DNA of 64,000 nucleotides, taken from the NCBI RefSeq assembly GCF_014198245.1, contig NZ_JACIHE010000006.1, forward strand, positions 62,001 through 126,000, written 5' to 3'. The position numbers and the translations under genes are program-made. The notes beneath the pieces were generated by a model that searched no databases, had not been told where the DNA came from, and worked only from the letters and a program-made list of their open reading frames with translations. Shown piece by piece: positions 62,418 to 64,000 of this stretch (positions are counted from its first letter, which is position 1; the number at the start of each line of letters is the position of its first letter). Source of the stretch: Bradyrhizobium sp. cir1. GTDB taxonomy: Bacteria; Pseudomonadota; Alphaproteobacteria; Rhizobiales; Xanthobacteraceae.

Positions 62418-64000
62418 TCACTGCTGCCGCATGTGCAGCAGCTGCGGCCGCGGCACGCAGTCGAAGCTGGCGGCCAGCTTCGGGTCGCCGCTGCCGTTGT
62501 AGCGCGGCCAAGCCGGGAAGCGGCAAGCCGGCATGCTCTTCAGCAGCCGGGCGTCCTCGATGCTGCGGTCCTCCGCGACGGGCGCATCGGGCGGCACGTG
62601 GTCCTTGAGCACCCAGTCCTCCAGCATCGCCAGCGCGTTCATCTGGCCGGTGCCGCCTACGTTGTGGCTACCGCCGGCTGGCACGTACAGGCGCATGAAG
62701 CGGTCGGTGGCGGCGTCGCCCAGCTTCTCCCGCACGCTGCCCAAGTATTCGGCCGACATCGCCAGCGGGGCGACGTTGTCCGCGGAGGGATGGACGATGA
62801 TCAGCTTGCCGCCGCGCGCGGCGAACGCCGAGAGATCCGGGTCGCTGGCGTCGAACAGGTTCGACAGGTACTGGATGCGCTGCGCATGCGGGCGCACGTC
62901 GAAGCCGTAGGGATCGAAGTCGTCCTTCCCGACAATGGCGTGGCGGACCGCGAAGGACGCGAAATTGAGCGCCGCGCCGCGCCGCGGCTCGAAGCCGTAG
63001 CCGGGGGGCAGCGGCCGCGACGGCACCTCGGTGCCCACGGGGTAGAAGGCCCACTGCCAGCCGGTTCCGTCCTCGTCGCCCGTCACGCCCGTGCCGGGGA
63101 AGGTCGTGACGCCATGGGCGAAGGTGATGGGCAACCGGCGCGGCTCGCGCAGAGCGTTCACCGACGCGACCTGCGCCGGTGTGAGGCAGGTGCCCGGGGC
63201 ATCGCCGGGCTTGCACTGCAGCTGCGCGACGTCGTTCGGGCACTCGAGGTACTTTGCGATCACGCCATCGCGCAGACCGTCTGCCGCATCGCAGCTCGCG
63301 CGCGTGCGGTCGGCCACCAGCTTGATCGCCTTCGCGTCCAGGAAGCCGTCCACCAGCGCCGTGCGCAGCTCGTTGAGGAACAGGTTGATGGGGTACCAGC
63401 TGGTCACCGGCGAGGTGGCGATCACGCCGTCGTAGTCCTGCGGGAACTTCTGCGCGGCGCGCAAGGCCTCGCGCCCGCCTGCGGATTCGCCGCTGAAGAA
63501 CACGTGCGTGGGCCTGCGGCCGTAGGCGGCTTCGACGATCGCCATCGCCGTGTCCTTAGTCTTCTTGATCTCCTCGTAGGCCCAGTTGCGCAGCACCTCG
63601 TCGCTGCGGGTGAAACCGAAGCTGGTGGGGCCCGGGCGCGGGTGGCCCTGGTCGCTGCCGAAGGTGACGTAGCCCTGCGTGATGGGGTACGGCACGTTCA
63701 CGGGATTCGGGTCGAAGCGGCCCGAGGCCTTGTTGCCGGGCGCGGTGATCACCGCACCGCCCATGCCGCCGCCGCCCGACTGCAGGGCGCGCCCGTTCCA
63801 GTTGCCCAGCGGCAGGTTCACCGCGAACTGGATCGGCGTAGCGCCGGGATCGACCGGCTCGATGCGGCCCTGCACCAGGCAGCGCGCCGGCGTGGGCAGC
63901 AGGTGCTCGCCCTCGGCGTCGCGGTAAGGTGCGACCTCGGCTGCGCGCTCGGCGGTGGCAACGACCGCGCCGCGGGTGGGCAGGCCGATTCGTGCGGCGG
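62418..64000 (-). CDS. Tannase/feruloyl esterase family protein (cut by window edge)
   Basis: About 527 residues are visible; the gene extends past base 64000. The visible end begins ARIGLPTRGAVVATAERAA, near the usual mature N-terminus, and includes the GESAGG nucleophile elbow (THVFFSGESAGGREALRAA) and GGSHNVGGTGQMNALAMLED near the C-terminus. Paired cysteines typical of tannases (CDAADGLRDG, AQLQCKPGDAPGTC) are present. Such enzymes, usually secreted, cleave gallate or hydroxycinnamate esters. It heads the visible operon, so the pathway substrate is probably an ester-linked phenolic acid. The GTG at 63875 is internal, because the frame continues upstream with family sequence. Confidence 0.88.
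   Translation of the reverse strand, partial: AARIGLPTRGAVVATAERAAEVAPYRDAEGEHLLPTPARCLVQGRIEPVDPGATPIQFAVNLPLGNWNGRALQSGGGGMGGAVITAPGNKASGRFDPNPVNVPYPITQGYVTFGSDQGHPRPGPTSFGFTRSDEVLRNWAYEEIKKTKDTAMAIVEAAYGRRPTHVFFSGESAGGREALRAAQKFPQDYDGVIATSPVTSWYPINLFLNELRTALVDGFLDAKAIKLVADRTRASCDAADGLRDGVIAKYLECPNDVAQLQCKPGDAPGTCLTPAQVASVNALREPRRLPITFAHGVTTFPGTGVTGDEDGTGWQWAFYPVGTEVPSRPLPPGYGFEPRRGAALNFASFAVRHAIVGKDDFDPYGFDVRPHAQRIQYLSNLFDASDPDLSAFAARGGKLIIVHPSADNVAPLAMSAEYLGSVREKLGDAATDRFMRLYVPAGGSHNVGGTGQMNALAMLEDWVLKDHVPPDAPVAEDRSIEDARLLKSMPACRFPAWPRYNGSGDPKLAASFDCVPRPQLLHMRQQ

Overview
This window is a high-GC alphaproteobacterial chromosome segment, most likely from Bradyrhizobium or a close relative. 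That assignment is inference. It rests on the dense, codon-biased GC-rich genes, the housekeeping order gph-rpiA-DUF2059-gor, the class II DAHP synthase beside dgkA and nadE, TTAA-N7-TTAA (CtrA-type) sites, and several families of long palindromic intergenic repeats. I saw no rRNA, tRNA, CRISPR array, transposase or integrase.

Layout. 1-27.5 kb is mostly core genome: partial nadE, dgkA, DAHP synthase, an aldehyde dehydrogenase with a divergent ModE-like regulator, a LysR regulator, a TerC/TerB-like membrane cluster, glutathione reductase, rpiA, gph, moaA, two tandem TRAP permease pairs with no binding protein beside them, a secreted M20 peptidase and a TctE/TctD-like two-component system. 27.6-33.9 kb holds the most unusual locus. 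It is a three-gene minus-strand cassette with a CHAT caspase-like protein, a nine-helix membrane protein with a large soluble insert, and an 1118-residue protein joining an alpha/beta-hydrolase-like domain to a second CHAT domain.

34-44 kb is accessory DNA with signs of decay: a MarR/SDR pair (the MarR has four C-terminal cysteines), a frameshifted dienelactone-hydrolase-like remnant, two winged-helix/TolB/TPR regulators (one frameshifted, one intact) around an ornithine-cyclodeaminase-like gene, a flavin monooxygenase and dispersed repeats. 44-53.8 kb returns to core-like genes: an orphan TRAP binding protein, Mrp/ApbC ATPase, VOC protein, 3-hydroxyisobutyrate-dehydrogenase-like enzyme, NhaD antiporter, a histidine kinase behind CtrA-type sites, a DUF1289 protein, an aspartic protease, an outer-membrane-protein remnant and dusA.

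53.8-64 kb starts with a decayed divergent hydrolase/LysR pair. It then becomes one tightly packed minus-strand aromatic catabolic operon that runs off the window: tannase/feruloyl-esterase, ABC periplasmic binding protein, MhpB-type extradiol dioxygenase, flavin phenol hydroxylase, MhpC-type C-C hydrolase, MhpD-type hydratase (carrying a one-base frameshift), fumarylacetoacetate-hydrolase-family enzyme and SDR. Together these suggest ester cleavage, uptake, hydroxylation, meta ring cleavage and processing of the ring-cleavage product for a phenylpropanoid-like compound.
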